The notes under the pieces were generated by a model. That model worked only from the letters and a program-made list of their open reading frames with translations, did no database searches and was not told the DNA's origin. The position numbers were made by a program, and so were the translations under genes. From NCBI GenBank assembly GCA_015179125.1, contig WHVA01000187.1:124001-188000 (forward strand): DNA of 64,000 nt, written 5' to 3'. The DNA comes from Gautieria morchelliformis (lineage: Eukaryota; Basidiomycota; Agaricomycetes; Gomphales; Gomphaceae). Below are positions 45,966-55,690 of the stretch, piece after piece (within the stretch, counting starts at the first letter, position 1; each line of letters begins with the position of its first letter).

Positions 45966-46967
45966 CAGAGTTGGCTCCTAAGGCCTTAATTAAGGGCACC
46001 AGCAGGTGTTAAGGGGTAGGTTAAGGATTAAGGCTTAATTAAGGGTGTTGAGTTAAGGGCATTAACCTGAATATATAATATAACTTGAATATATAACATT
46101 GGTTGTAATTCTCATAAATATATTCCTGTAGCACTTAGAGTATTCATTGGTGCTCTTCATCTGATCCAATCTCAATAGCACCATCATCTAGCACCTCATC
46201 TTCTGCTGCTTCAGCCATAGCCTGAGCCAGGGCTTCCTCCTCCTCCTCTTCAATGATTCTTGAAGGGCATGCAGGCTTGTGCTTGCTGCCACCGAACAGA
46301 TTTTCGAGTGTAATCAGTATCCACTTGGTGGTGCAGTGCCGGTTGATAGACTGAAGTTCTGCATCCCTCTCCTCCAACTGCTCTGCTGCCTCTGCGTCCC
46401 GTACCTTGCCAATCCACCTCACCATTTCCACTCACCAACCATCCTGTGATCTTACAAGCTGCTGACCACGTTTGCTTTTGTCGTCATCATTTTGGTTGCT
46501 GAGGAGATCAGAGTATGTTGGGATGTCAATAAGCATAGTTGTCGATATGTGGTTGCTGCGTGTGGTGCATGGTTTCTTGAGTTTCTTCTTGATGTGTGTG
46601 GCTTTGATACTTGATCATACCTGGGTACCTAGTATCAGATCGATGGTAATTTGTACATATAAGAGTGTCATACCTTGGTCATCTTCTTGAGCTTGTGAAG
46701 TCCTAACCGAGTTCATCGATTGCCCTGCGTGTTTCCAATGTTGGAAAACAGTCACTCGCATACTGGTTGATTGACGACAACCTTGAGTAGCATCTTTGCA
46801 AATTTGCAAAGTTCTGATATCTCCTCAGTCTAGAATGCATCAATAGAATATATATGAGTTAAGGGTTAATTAAGGGTTACCATCTCCTGCCTGCCAGTTA
46901 AACCATAATGTTATGGCCTTAATTAAGGGTAGGACCATTTAAGGCTTATCCTTAGGAGCCAACACTG
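45966..46967 (-). mobile_element. Non-autonomous hAT-type element with coding-like interior
   Basis: It has 18-bp terminal inverted repeats CAG(A/T)GTTGGCTCCTAAGG (45966-45983, 46950-46967; 17 of 18 pair). A perfect 8-bp duplication ATAGAGGA flanks it (45958-45965, 46968-46975). Subterminal CTTAATTAAGG words are repeated near both ends. The 1002-bp element has no recognisable transposase. Its minus strand carries coding-like sequence (next feature). It is inserted in a family S LTR, so it is younger than that LTR. Confidence 0.93.
46144..46809 (-). CDS. Unknown ORF inside the hAT element, possible captured gene fragment
   Basis: Two minus-strand open segments lie head to tail. One is 46809-46615 (MQICKDATQGCRQS.., with ..QEDDQGMTLLYVQ). 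The other starts at about 46425 and runs to 46144 (VRWIGKVRDAEAAEQLEERDAEL, then a Glu/Ala-rich acidic tail ending IGSDEEHQ). Between them, several GT..AG options could make introns. The acidic tail is typical of nuclear or regulatory proteins, but no domain is recognised. It may be a remnant of the transposase gene's neighbour or cargo picked up from a host gene. Low certainty on exon structure. Confidence 0.4.
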
Positions 46968-47656
46968 ATAGAGGAAGGGAGGAGTGCGAACATGAAACAA
47001 CGGAGGGAGAGAGGATGAAGGCACCTATGTAAGAAAACACGCCTTGAGACCTGCATACATGTTACCCTGCACGGACTCTTCATCTGCTGGGTTGATCCCA
47101 CATGATCTACGGGTAGGACATCCCGTGAATGCATTCTGGCCATAGGAACACCCAAAGGGGGTTTAGTCGAGAAGATGATGGGGCCAGTGATGAACCATCA
47201 CGCTGGGTAAAGGATGTCAATCGTGTTTGATGGTGTGCCTGCTGGCGAATAATGCAAGGAGTGAACAACCATTCGGCGAATTCGGCGAAGAGCGAATGGA
47301 GCGAACATAGAGGAGGAGTGGTCGAAGGGAAGGACACGATTGAGTCGAGGGGGTGATGGGACCAGTGATGAACCATCGAGCTGGGTAAAGGATGTCGATT
47401 GGGTTTGATGGCATGCCTACTGGTGAATGATGCGAGTAGCGAAAAACCTTTCGGCGAATCCAGCGAAGAGCAAACGGAGCAAACATAGAAGTGGAGTGAT
47501 GAAAGGGAGAATGGAGTTATTGGATACAAGAAATAAATGAGTCCTGACAGAGGCCAGAAGCGAGATCCTGGAGATCGCTGGGTCAGGTGGGTTACATAAG
47601 TTTTGTTTCACGTTCTTCTTCTTGTCTTCTCCCATCATCATCAGAAATCGCGGATC

Positions 47657-48298
47657 ATGTCAGACACACATCAGCTTCCCATTGATGAACTCGACGAGCT
47701 TGATGCTGAGCTTGTGCAAGCTGAGCGTGAGGCCAATGAGTGGTGGAAAGCATTGATGGAGAAGGGTCGACTTGTGCAGGAGCACAAGGAAGCTCTGGAG
47801 AAGAAACGGCAGCAGGACGAAGAAAAAGCCGAGGCGGAGCGGAAGGAGCAGGCCGAGGCTGTGCAAAAAGCCAAAGAGGCACAAAAAGCCGAGGGAGCAG
47901 GGAAAGCTTCTGAGGCACGGGAAGCTGAGAAGAAGGCCTTAAAGGCAAAAGCCAAGGAGGCTTGGAAAGCACGGGGGTGGGCAGCCGAATGTGAGCGACT
48001 ACAATTTTTCGCTATGTTGGAGGCTGAAAAAATCCGACAAGCCGACATGAACCAAAATATTCACATCCTGTCGCCTGAGCCGGTTGTTGTGGATTTGGCA
48101 GTGGTGCAGGCTCGGATTCTGGCGGCAAAGCATGTGCTGGAAAGGAGTGCGGCTAAGGCAAAGCCGAAGGCCTCGGGAATGAGGAAAAGGAAGGTGACCG
48201 AAGAGTTGGATGAGGAGGGGTCAAGGTACTCTTGGCAAGAGTGTTATCATATCGGTCAGTTCACTGGAGGGGGTGTTATAGAGCCAGAAGGACCATGA
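47657..48298 (+). CDS. Hypothetical coiled-coil protein, probably transposon-related
   Basis: ATG 47657 (MSDTHQLPIDELDELDAEL) gives 213 residues; an upstream non-ATG extension to 47603 is unlikely. The middle (about residues 15-120) is one long Glu/Lys/Ala-rich coiled coil (AEAERKEQAEAVQKAKEAQKA). The C-terminus is basic (KPKASGMRKRKVTEEL) and ends WQECYHIGQFTGG. No enzyme motif is present. It lies between a solo LTR and a Helitron and has the look of small multicopy proteins found in basidiomycete repeats. Function unknown. Confidence 0.5.
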   Translation: MSDTHQLPIDELDELDAELVQAEREANEWWKALMEKGRLVQEHKEALEKKRQQDEEKAEAERKEQAEAVQKAKEAQKAEGAGKASEAREAEKKALKAKAKEAWKARGWAAECERLQFFAMLEAEKIRQADMNQNIHILSPEPVVVDLAVVQARILAAKHVLERSAAKAKPKASGMRKRKVTEELDEEGSRYSWQECYHIGQFTGGGVIEPEGP

Positions 48299-49003
48299 GG
48301 TCTACATTGTTGCAGAGTATGAGGTGTATGTTGTTTCAGGAGGAGGAGGGGAACAACAGTGGCAAGAAGTAAGTGCTCTTCACTGGTGGAGGTTGACAGT
48401 AGACATAAGGAGCAGCGAGGATGGAGCACTGTGTTCAGAATATTCCTATAGTAGAAAGTGTTATTGGAGGAGGAAGGACAGTTTCAATCAGGACAATCTC
48501 ACTTCTCATTTCTCTTATCACTCACCTTATTTTCCCATCATTCCAAGTCGAGTCGAGGCGCAGACATGCGTACCATTGAGTTAAGAGTTCATTTTCATGC
48601 CTATTATCAAGTCGAGTCATCATTCTACTGGTCTGACATCATTTATTGCATCATCTCCATCATTTATGAAGAGATTAGCCACATAGGAGCTGTTGCATCA
48701 CTGTTGACATCATTATGCTCCTATCCCCTAAGTAGCATCATATTTCACATGATTATTTCCCCCTATCCTACACTGCTTAAAAACTTGGACTCTAGATACG
48801 AATAAAGAAGTGACTTAACAATCTTTTTCCTTAGAGCTTCGAGTTATAAGCTTCTTTGGACTATTATTGTTTCCTCCTCAACTCTTATTGCACCAAGAAC
48901 ATTGCTTAAATCTAGAACTCTAGAACATTGCTCTTATCTCTCACTAGAACACTGCTTGAGATCTTTATCACATCATTATTCACTCGACCCCAACCCCTTA
49001 CTC
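48299..49003. other. AT-rich stretch without a gene
   Basis: No gene is supported. It contains repeats of AGAACATTGCT/AGAACACTGCT (about 48895-48955), an LTR-like style of sequence, and ends at the Helitron B start. Confidence 0.45.
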
Positions 49004-49019
49004 TGATTACACTATATGA

Positions 49020-49330
49020 AAGCGCCTCGGTGGGTTGTGGGCGCGCTGACCAATGCTGACCAATGCTTGGTCATTAGTTTGTCAGCGGAGCGCGCGAGCG
49101 GCGCAGCCGCGAGCCCCTGGCCCTGTCACTGGTTTACGCCGGTCTGCCGGGTCCAGCGCTCGAGGCTGCGCAGCGTTCTGAAGCGTGTGAGCGGCGCAGC
49201 CGCGAGCCCCTGGCCCTATCAGCGGTTCACGCCGCTGTGCCGGCTCAGGCGCTCAAAGCAGCGCTGTGCTGGCAGAACGCTGCACAGCCGCTTTCGCGCA
49301 CTCCACCACCACCTCCTCTCCTCTCTGCTC
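49020..49330 (+). repeat. GC-rich tandem duplication in the Helitron B leader
   Basis: A 93-bp unit is repeated twice. Each copy starts with the hairpin GCGGCGCAGCCGC (49098-49110 and 49191-49203) and goes on GAGCCCCTGGCCCT. The same hairpin word is in the Helitron C leader at 55223-55235, so it is a shared 5' feature. The 107-codon ORF here is not a gene. Confidence 0.7.
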
Positions 49331-49958
49331 AGTAGATAGAATAAAATTGCGTGAGAGTGAAATAATAGATAGCCTATATAGTGTAGACTACAAAAGATCT
49401 CTTCCCAGGGAGATCTCTGCTGTGAACTATTGGGGTTGACCTCTTCAGTGGGGCAGCTTTTTCTCTGCTAAGGAGCCAGGTAGTCATCCCAGGCTGCCTT
49501 AGAGGGAGCCACAATTGCATTGCAGTTCTCTTAGTGTTGACCTGCACTACTGGTGGCTGAAGAAGACATCTCCCAGGACCAGGACCAGGACCAGGACCAT
49601 TTACTGGAATTATTCCAGTTGGATAGCCGAAGAAGACTTGGATATTTTTAACAATCAATTTCCCTGTCCCTTCCTTGGTATGTATATATTTCTCTGTGGT
49701 CTGGTGTGAGCCATCTGACATTTATTTATTTTATTTTAAATAGAAATTAATAAATTCCCTTGACTTTGCTTAACAAACAATTACCTGTCCCTTCCTTCGT
49801 ATGTATGTATTTCTCTCTGGTCTGGTGTGAGCTGTCTGACATTGATTTAATTAGAAATTAATAAATTCCCCTGACTTTGCCCAAGAAAAATTAACAACAA
49901 CAGCATCTGCTTGCAAATGTAAGTTTAAGTGGGGTAGCTTGATTGTTCCTCTAAGCTT
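49331..49958 (+). repeat. Rest of the Helitron B leader: microsatellite and 120-bp duplication
   Basis: A (CCAGGA)n microsatellite lies at about 49575-49600. A segment with CCTGTCCCTTCCTTNGTATGTAT and TCTGGTGTGAG occurs twice (about 49664-49760 and 49785-49880). No gene is supported. Confidence 0.6.
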
Positions 49959-52900
49959 ATGCCTGCATTTCTCAGGGATCCTTCTACTCCAGAGAGAAAT
50001 CGTCAGCAGGAGCGTGAAAGGGCGAGGGTGGAGCAGGAGGGTCGTATGACGTCGCCTACTGATCGGAGAGCGCGTGCCCTTGCTGTGGCCGCTGCCAGAG
50101 CTCGGAACCAGCCACCCCCTCCACCACCTCCTTTTGCCATCCCTCACCCTCCTCCTAGAAGCAATGCGGCTGATCCTTTTCAACAACCTGCCGCAGGGCC
50201 ATTACGTCCTCCTGATCCCAGTCCTGGACAGCAGGTGGCTGCCCTTCGTGCTCAGTTAGCAGCAATCCCAGCAGCACAGCCCTTGAGAAGATACAGGCAG
50301 GAGCCGATACAGCCACCTCCCAATCTTCCTGTGGTTGGTTCTGCAGGAATTGCACAGTTGCGTGCTCAGGCTACTGAGCCAGCACAGCCCTTGAGAAGAT
50401 ACAGGCAGGAGCTGATACAGCCACCTCCCAATCTTCCTGTGGTTGGTTCTGCAGGAATTGCACAGTTGCGTGCTCAGGCTGCTGAGCAGTCTGCTATATT
50501 GCAGCAATTGGGAAGAGGTAGACAGGCAGCTAATCCTCCTGTAGTAGGTTCTGCAGGAGTGGCAGCATTGCGTGCTCAGGCCAATGCAATAAGACCAATG
50601 CCTCCGCTACTCCCTGCGCTTTTGCGGCCTCTTCAGCGACTCCCTGCACCTCCTCAGCCTCCTCAGCGACTCCCTGCACCTCCTCAGCCTCCCCAGATGT
50701 TCCGTGCAACTCCTCAGCCTCTCCCTGCACCTCCTCAGCCTCCTCAGACACTCCCTGCACCTCCTCAGCCTCCTCAGCCACTCCCTATACCTCGGCAGCG
50801 TCCTCAGCGACCTCCTCCTTTTATTCCACGTGGTCGCTCTAGAATAATCGAGGCAGATGTGCTGCGTCATGATCTGGGTCCCATGGTTATTCCCTTCCCT
50901 GACTGTGGAGCATTACACTGGATGGCAGAACGCCTGCAGAAATCCTCAAATGTGCGGCCCAGGTTTGGTGATTGCTGTATGGAAGGAAAGGTGCAGCTGG
51001 AAGACCTGCCACAGCCCCCTCAGCCATTGAAACAGCTCTTAGAAGGCCAGGACCCTGAGGCAAAAGGATTTCGCCAGAATATCAGGCAGTATAATGCTGC
51101 ATTTGCATTCACTTCTGTGGGGGCCAACTTTGACCAAGATTTGCTTCGGGAGGGTCATGGTCCATATGTGCTCAAGCTACAGGGTGAACTGTATCATCTC
51201 CATGGCTCTCTCCTCCCTGACAATGAAGACGATCCAAAGTATGCCCAGCTTTACATATATGATCCTGCACTGGCTTTGGCAAAGAGAAAGAATCGTAATG
51301 AGCGTCTGTCTCCAACTATCATGGGAGACTTGCAGGAAATGCTCCTGCTATGCAATCCTCATGTGCGCACATATAAACAAGCAGCTGAGAGGCTCAGAGC
51401 TCAAGAACAGAATGGTGACATCCAGGGAAGGCTCACATACAGGGCACACAGGGATCCTAGGAGATATAATGTCCCAACTGCAGATGAGATTGCAGTCATT
51501 CTTCCTGGAGATGGCATCGACCCTGAACCTAGGGATATTATTGTCCAGCTCAGAGGTGGACCTTTCAGAAGGGTATTGGATACCAATGCAAACTATGCCT
51601 CTCTGCACTATGTCTTGCTCTTTCCCAAGGGAGAGTTGGGATGGGAACCAGGTATTCCTTATCGTGAGCCAGAGCGTGCTCGGCAGGCCAATCCCAATCC
51701 AAACAGACGGACACAGGTCACCCAAATACAGTACCATGCGTATCGTCTGTTCCAGAGAGCGAGAGAACCTACAACACTCCTGCGTGGTGGCAAATTGTTC
51801 CAGCAGTACATTGTAGACTCCTGGGCTGCTGCAGAGCAAAGCAGACTGAGGTGGATCAGGGCCAATCAACACACTCTGCATGCTGAGCAGTATAACCAGA
51901 TGGTAGATTCATATGGACACTTGGACAATGACATTGGAGATGCAAACAGCTTGGGCATAAAAGTCATTCTGCCTGCGACATTTCAAGGAAGTACACGGGA
52001 CATGAATCAAAACTGCCAGAACTCCCTGGCCATTGCAACAAAGAAGGGTCCCCCTGATTTATTCATTACCATGACTGCCAATCCAAAGTGGGATGAGATA
52101 GTGGCCGAGTTGCTCCCTGGACAAACTGCTCAGGACAGACCTGACCTGGTGTCGCGGGTGTTTCACCTCAAAAAGAAATACCTCATTGACTTGATCGTCA
52201 AGGACAAGATCTTTGGAGAAACTGTCGCTCGCGTTCACACTATTGAATTCCAGAAGAGGGGGCTCCCACACATGCACCTGCTTACCTGGTTCGATAGGGA
52301 GTCCAAGGTCAAACATCCACATCAGAGTTCCCTGATCCAGAGACACATCCTGTCCTCTACCAGTTGGTCTGTGAGCTGATGACACATGGTCCCTGTGGAC
52401 AAATGAATCCAAATGCACCCTGCATGGAAAATGGCAAGTGCAAGAAAAACTTCCCAAAGCCATTCTGTGAGGAGACCGTTGTGAATGTAGATGGATATCC
52501 AAAATATCGTCGTCGCAATGATGGAAGGCTGCACAATGTCAGAGGTGACATGCTGGACAACAGATGGGTTGTTCCATACTCTCCTCTGCTCTTGCTCAAA
52601 CTCCGGTGTCACATCAACCTTGAATTCACCTTCAGTGTGAGGTGCGTCAAGTATATCCACAAGTATCTATACAAGGGCCACGATCGGACCACGATGGAGT
52701 TTGGTGTCGACCATGATGAGATAAAGAAGTACCTGGATGCTCGCTATGTCAGTGCTCATGAGGCCTGTTGGAGGTTTCTGGAGCGGGAAATCCACACCCA
52801 GGTGCCTGCAGTCATGGCACTCCCAGTCCATGAAAAAGACCAGCAATCAGTCGTTTTCAATCCTGATGCTGATCCGCTCACCATCATGAACAGGGTCGAG

Positions 52901-54997
52901 GGGTCAAAGACAGCGGTCATGGCTTACTTTGAGGCCAATGCTGCCTACCCTCATGCACGCGATGTGCTCTATGTGGATTTTCCTGAGTATTTTACCTGGA
53001 AAAAAGAGGAAAGGGTATGGACACCACGTCAAAGGGGGTATAGCATTGGACGCCTTCACTTTGCAAGCCCAAAATCAGGAGAGAGATTTTATTTGCGCAC
53101 TCTCCTCACGGTGGTCAAGGGCGCCAGATCCTTTGAGGAGCTTAGGACGGTGGATGGCATACAATGTGCTACTTACAAGGAGGCCTGTCTTGCCAGGGGA
53201 CTTCTGGAGGATGATCAGGAGTGGAGGTTGTGTCTCCAGGAAGCCAGTGGCATGAAAACAGGCGCTCAGCTCAGACATCTCTTTGCCACCATCCTTGGTC
53301 ATTGCATTCCCTCACAACCTGACAGACTATGGGACGCCTTCAAGGAGCACATATGTGATGATCTCAGACATCGGCTCCAAATCAGGCACAATATCCAGGA
53401 GCCACGGGATGATCAGGTCTATGATTTTGGCCTCTTTCTCTTGGATAAACTCCTTCAGCGTAATGGCATGTCCTTGAGCAGCTTTAAAGATATGCCTCGG
53501 GTGGTAGGCGAGTGGGAGGTCCTGATTGGAAACAGGTTCATAGCTGAGCAGAGGGACTATGACCCTGTTCAAGAGAGGCAGATGGCTGATGAGGAGGTTC
53601 CCAAGCTGAATGAGGGGCAAAGGTCTGCGCATGATCAGATATTACGGTCGGCACTGGACATAGATGCTCAGGGGAAACCTAATGGACAAATGTTTTTCGT
53701 CCCTGGCTCAGGGGGCGCTGGGAAATCATTCACATGGAACACCCTAATGCACTCCTGTAGAGCGGAGAGTCTCATTGTGCTTGCTGTAGCCTCATCTGCA
53801 ATGGCTGCACTTATCCTCACTAATGGGACAACCTCTCACAGCATGCTTGGAATTCCAATTCCTGTCCATGAGGGCTCTCTCTCCTCCATCAAAAAGAACT
53901 CTGACCAGGCTGATATGCTGAGACTGGCCAAGCTCATCATTTGGGATGAGGCTGCAATGCAGCATCGCCATGCCATAGAGGCCATTGACAGGACACTGAG
54001 GGATTTCCTTGACCAGCCTGACCGACCCTTTGGTGGCATCACGGTTGCCTTTGGAGGTGACTTTCAGCAGACTCTCCCAATTGTCCCCAAAGGCTCCAAG
54101 GAGGATATCGTGGGAGCTACCCTTCAGAAGTCATATCTGTGGCCAAAGATCAAGGTCCTCCATCTGACAGAGAACATGCGGGTGAGAAATGACCCTGACA
54201 GAGCCAGGTTTGCAGAATGGCTGCAGAATGTGGGTCAGGGAAAGGATCTCCCACTAGATCATACCTTCTCACTCCCTCAACACATGGTTTGTGGCCCTGG
54301 AATTGCAGAGCTGATCAAGGAAATATACCCTGGCATTGGCAATGCAATCCCTGCCCAGGACAATTATTTCTTGGAGCGGGCAATCCTCTGTCCCAGAAAT
54401 ATTGAGGTCAATGAGATCAATTCCATGGTGTTGAGGCAGTTTCCAGGTGATGCTCAGGTCTTCCACTGTGCAGATTCTGTCAAGGAAACCGACTTTGCAG
54501 AGCAGTATCCTGTGGAGTATCTGAATTCCATAGAGATGGGCAGTCTTCCTCCTGCTCACTTGGAAGTCAAGCCTGGAGTGCCTCTGATGATGTTGCGCAA
54601 TTTGGATAAGAAGCAAGGACTATGCAATGGGACAAGGTTGCGGTTGGTGAGGATGAGGAATAGAGTGTTGGAGGTCAGGATCATCTCAGGTCCACGTGCA
54701 GGAAATACTGCTTTCATCCCCAGGATCACCATTTCACCATCAGAGGGGGGATTACCATTTGTGCTGCAGAGGAGACAGTTTCCAGTGCGTGTGGCATTTG
54801 CAATGACCATCAACAAGTCTCAGGGACAGTCTTTGGGTACGGTTGGGCTGGACCTGAGATATCCAGTGTTTGGACATGGTCAGTTGTATGTTGGTGTTTC
54901 AAGGGGAACAAGCTGGAACAAAGTGAAGGTCTTGCTTGAGGAGGGTTTGAACACAACCAACATTGTATATAAAGATGTATTACTTAGAGCTCCTTGA
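49959..54997 (+). pseudogene. RepHel protein of Helitron B (Rep nickase plus PIF1-like helicase)
   Basis: ATG 49959 (MPAFLRDPSTPERNRQQ). The N-terminus is Pro/Gln-rich, with a 39-residue unit (PLRRYRQE..LPVVGSAGIAQLRAQA) repeated twice and a PPQPPQ run. The cysteine cluster has lost its first Cys (PFPDC where Helitron A has KCPKC). The Rep domain has GLPHMHLLTWF (about 52257) and YIHKYLYKG (about 52650). The helicase has GSGGAGKSFTW, IIWDEAAMQHRH, FGGDFQQTLP, EVKPGVPLMMLRN, TINKSQGQS and GVSRGTSW, with stop TGA 54995-54997. A small out-of-frame deletion near 52310-52320 puts the Rep core and the part from SEFPDPETHP onward in different frames. All other catalytic motifs are intact, so the decay is recent. 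Confidence 0.94.
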
Positions 54998-55109
54998 TTT
55001 CTGATATCTACTTGATGCAAATTGATTACTTTGATTTTCCCCAATGCACTTGACCTTACTGATATGTTAGACTTACCGATGTATTAGACTTACTGATGCG
55101 TTTGACTTG

Positions 55110-55141
55110 CACCCCCGCGCGAAGCGCGGGTATCCACCTAG
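55110..55141 (+). other. Helitron B 3' terminal hairpin and CTAG end
   Basis: The stem CCCGCGC / GCGCGGG (55114-55120, 55124-55130) has a GAA loop. A 7-nt spacer and CTAG follow. This is the standard Helitron termination signal. Confidence 0.92.
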
Positions 55142-55690
55142 TCTATAGTATAAAGTTGCTGGAAGGGTGGTTGTGGGTGTTTTACGTAATAATGTTATGT
55201 AATTTGCTGAGTTTGAACGCGAGCGGCGCAGCCGCAAGCGCCGTTCCTAGCTGCGCAGCCTGCTCTCTCTCTGTCTGCTACTGGCCTTCTCTGTGTCTGC
55301 TACGGGCTGTCTCTGCCTCCTGCCTGTCTCTCCTTGCCTCCATCCATTCCTGGCTGTCATCCCTGCCCCTGGTGTGTCTTCTTTGCCATTAATTTTCCCT
55401 TTTTTGGCCTTTTTATTATTGGTATTTTTTCATTTATTTTCGCTTTTTTTGACTTTTTTTCACCCCAGGTTTCTCCTCTCCTTGCCTCCATCCATTCCTG
55501 GCTGTCATCCCTGCCCCTGGTGTGTCTTCTTTTCCATTAATTTTCCCTTTTTTGGCCTTTGTTTATTATTGTTATTTCTTCATTTATTTTCGCTTTTTTT
55601 GACTTTTTTTCACCCCAGGTTTCTCCTCTCCTTGCCTCCATCCATTCCTGGCTGCTGTCCCTGCCCCTGGTGTGTCTTCCTTTCCATTAA
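55142..55690 (+). mobile_element. Helitron C, 5' fragment, joined directly to the Helitron B end
   Basis: It starts TCTATAGTATAAAGTTGC right after CTAG of Helitron B, with no spacer. It holds the GCGGCGCAGCCGC hairpin (55223-55235) and an array of 150-bp units (CCTTGCCTCC at 55332, 55480 and 55630). That array is also in the Helitron A leader. It breaks at about 55690 against the truncated copia element, so only the leader remains. Long ORFs across the array (FLHLFSLFLTFF) are artefacts of the repeat. Confidence 0.78.

Larger units (their letters stand above)
45376..47549 (+). repeat. Family S solo LTR carrying a hAT element
   Basis: It starts TGTCAGGATTGG and ends TCCTGACA, with the exact duplication GAGGC (45371-45375, 47550-47554). 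Without the nested hAT element and its duplication the LTR would be about 1164 bp. The conserved segment LDDVRCKVSWKGCL is at 45552. The changed ends (CAGGATT, TCCTGACA) are two matching variants of the usual family ends. Confidence 0.93.
49004..55141 (+). mobile_element. Helitron B (RepHel, plus), about 6.1 kb
   Basis: The 3' terminus is clear: a perfect 7-bp GC stem CCCGCGC-GAA-GCGCGGG (55114-55130), then TATCCAC and CTAG (55138-55141), followed by T. The 5' terminus is placed near 49004 (TCTGATTACACTATATGAAAGC). The placement rests on likeness to the Helitron C start TCTATAGTATAAAG at 55142 and the GGGTTGTGGG that follows in both. The leader has a 93-bp GC-rich tandem duplication. RepHel coding spans 49959-54997 and is split by one frameshift lesion. 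Confidence 0.88.
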
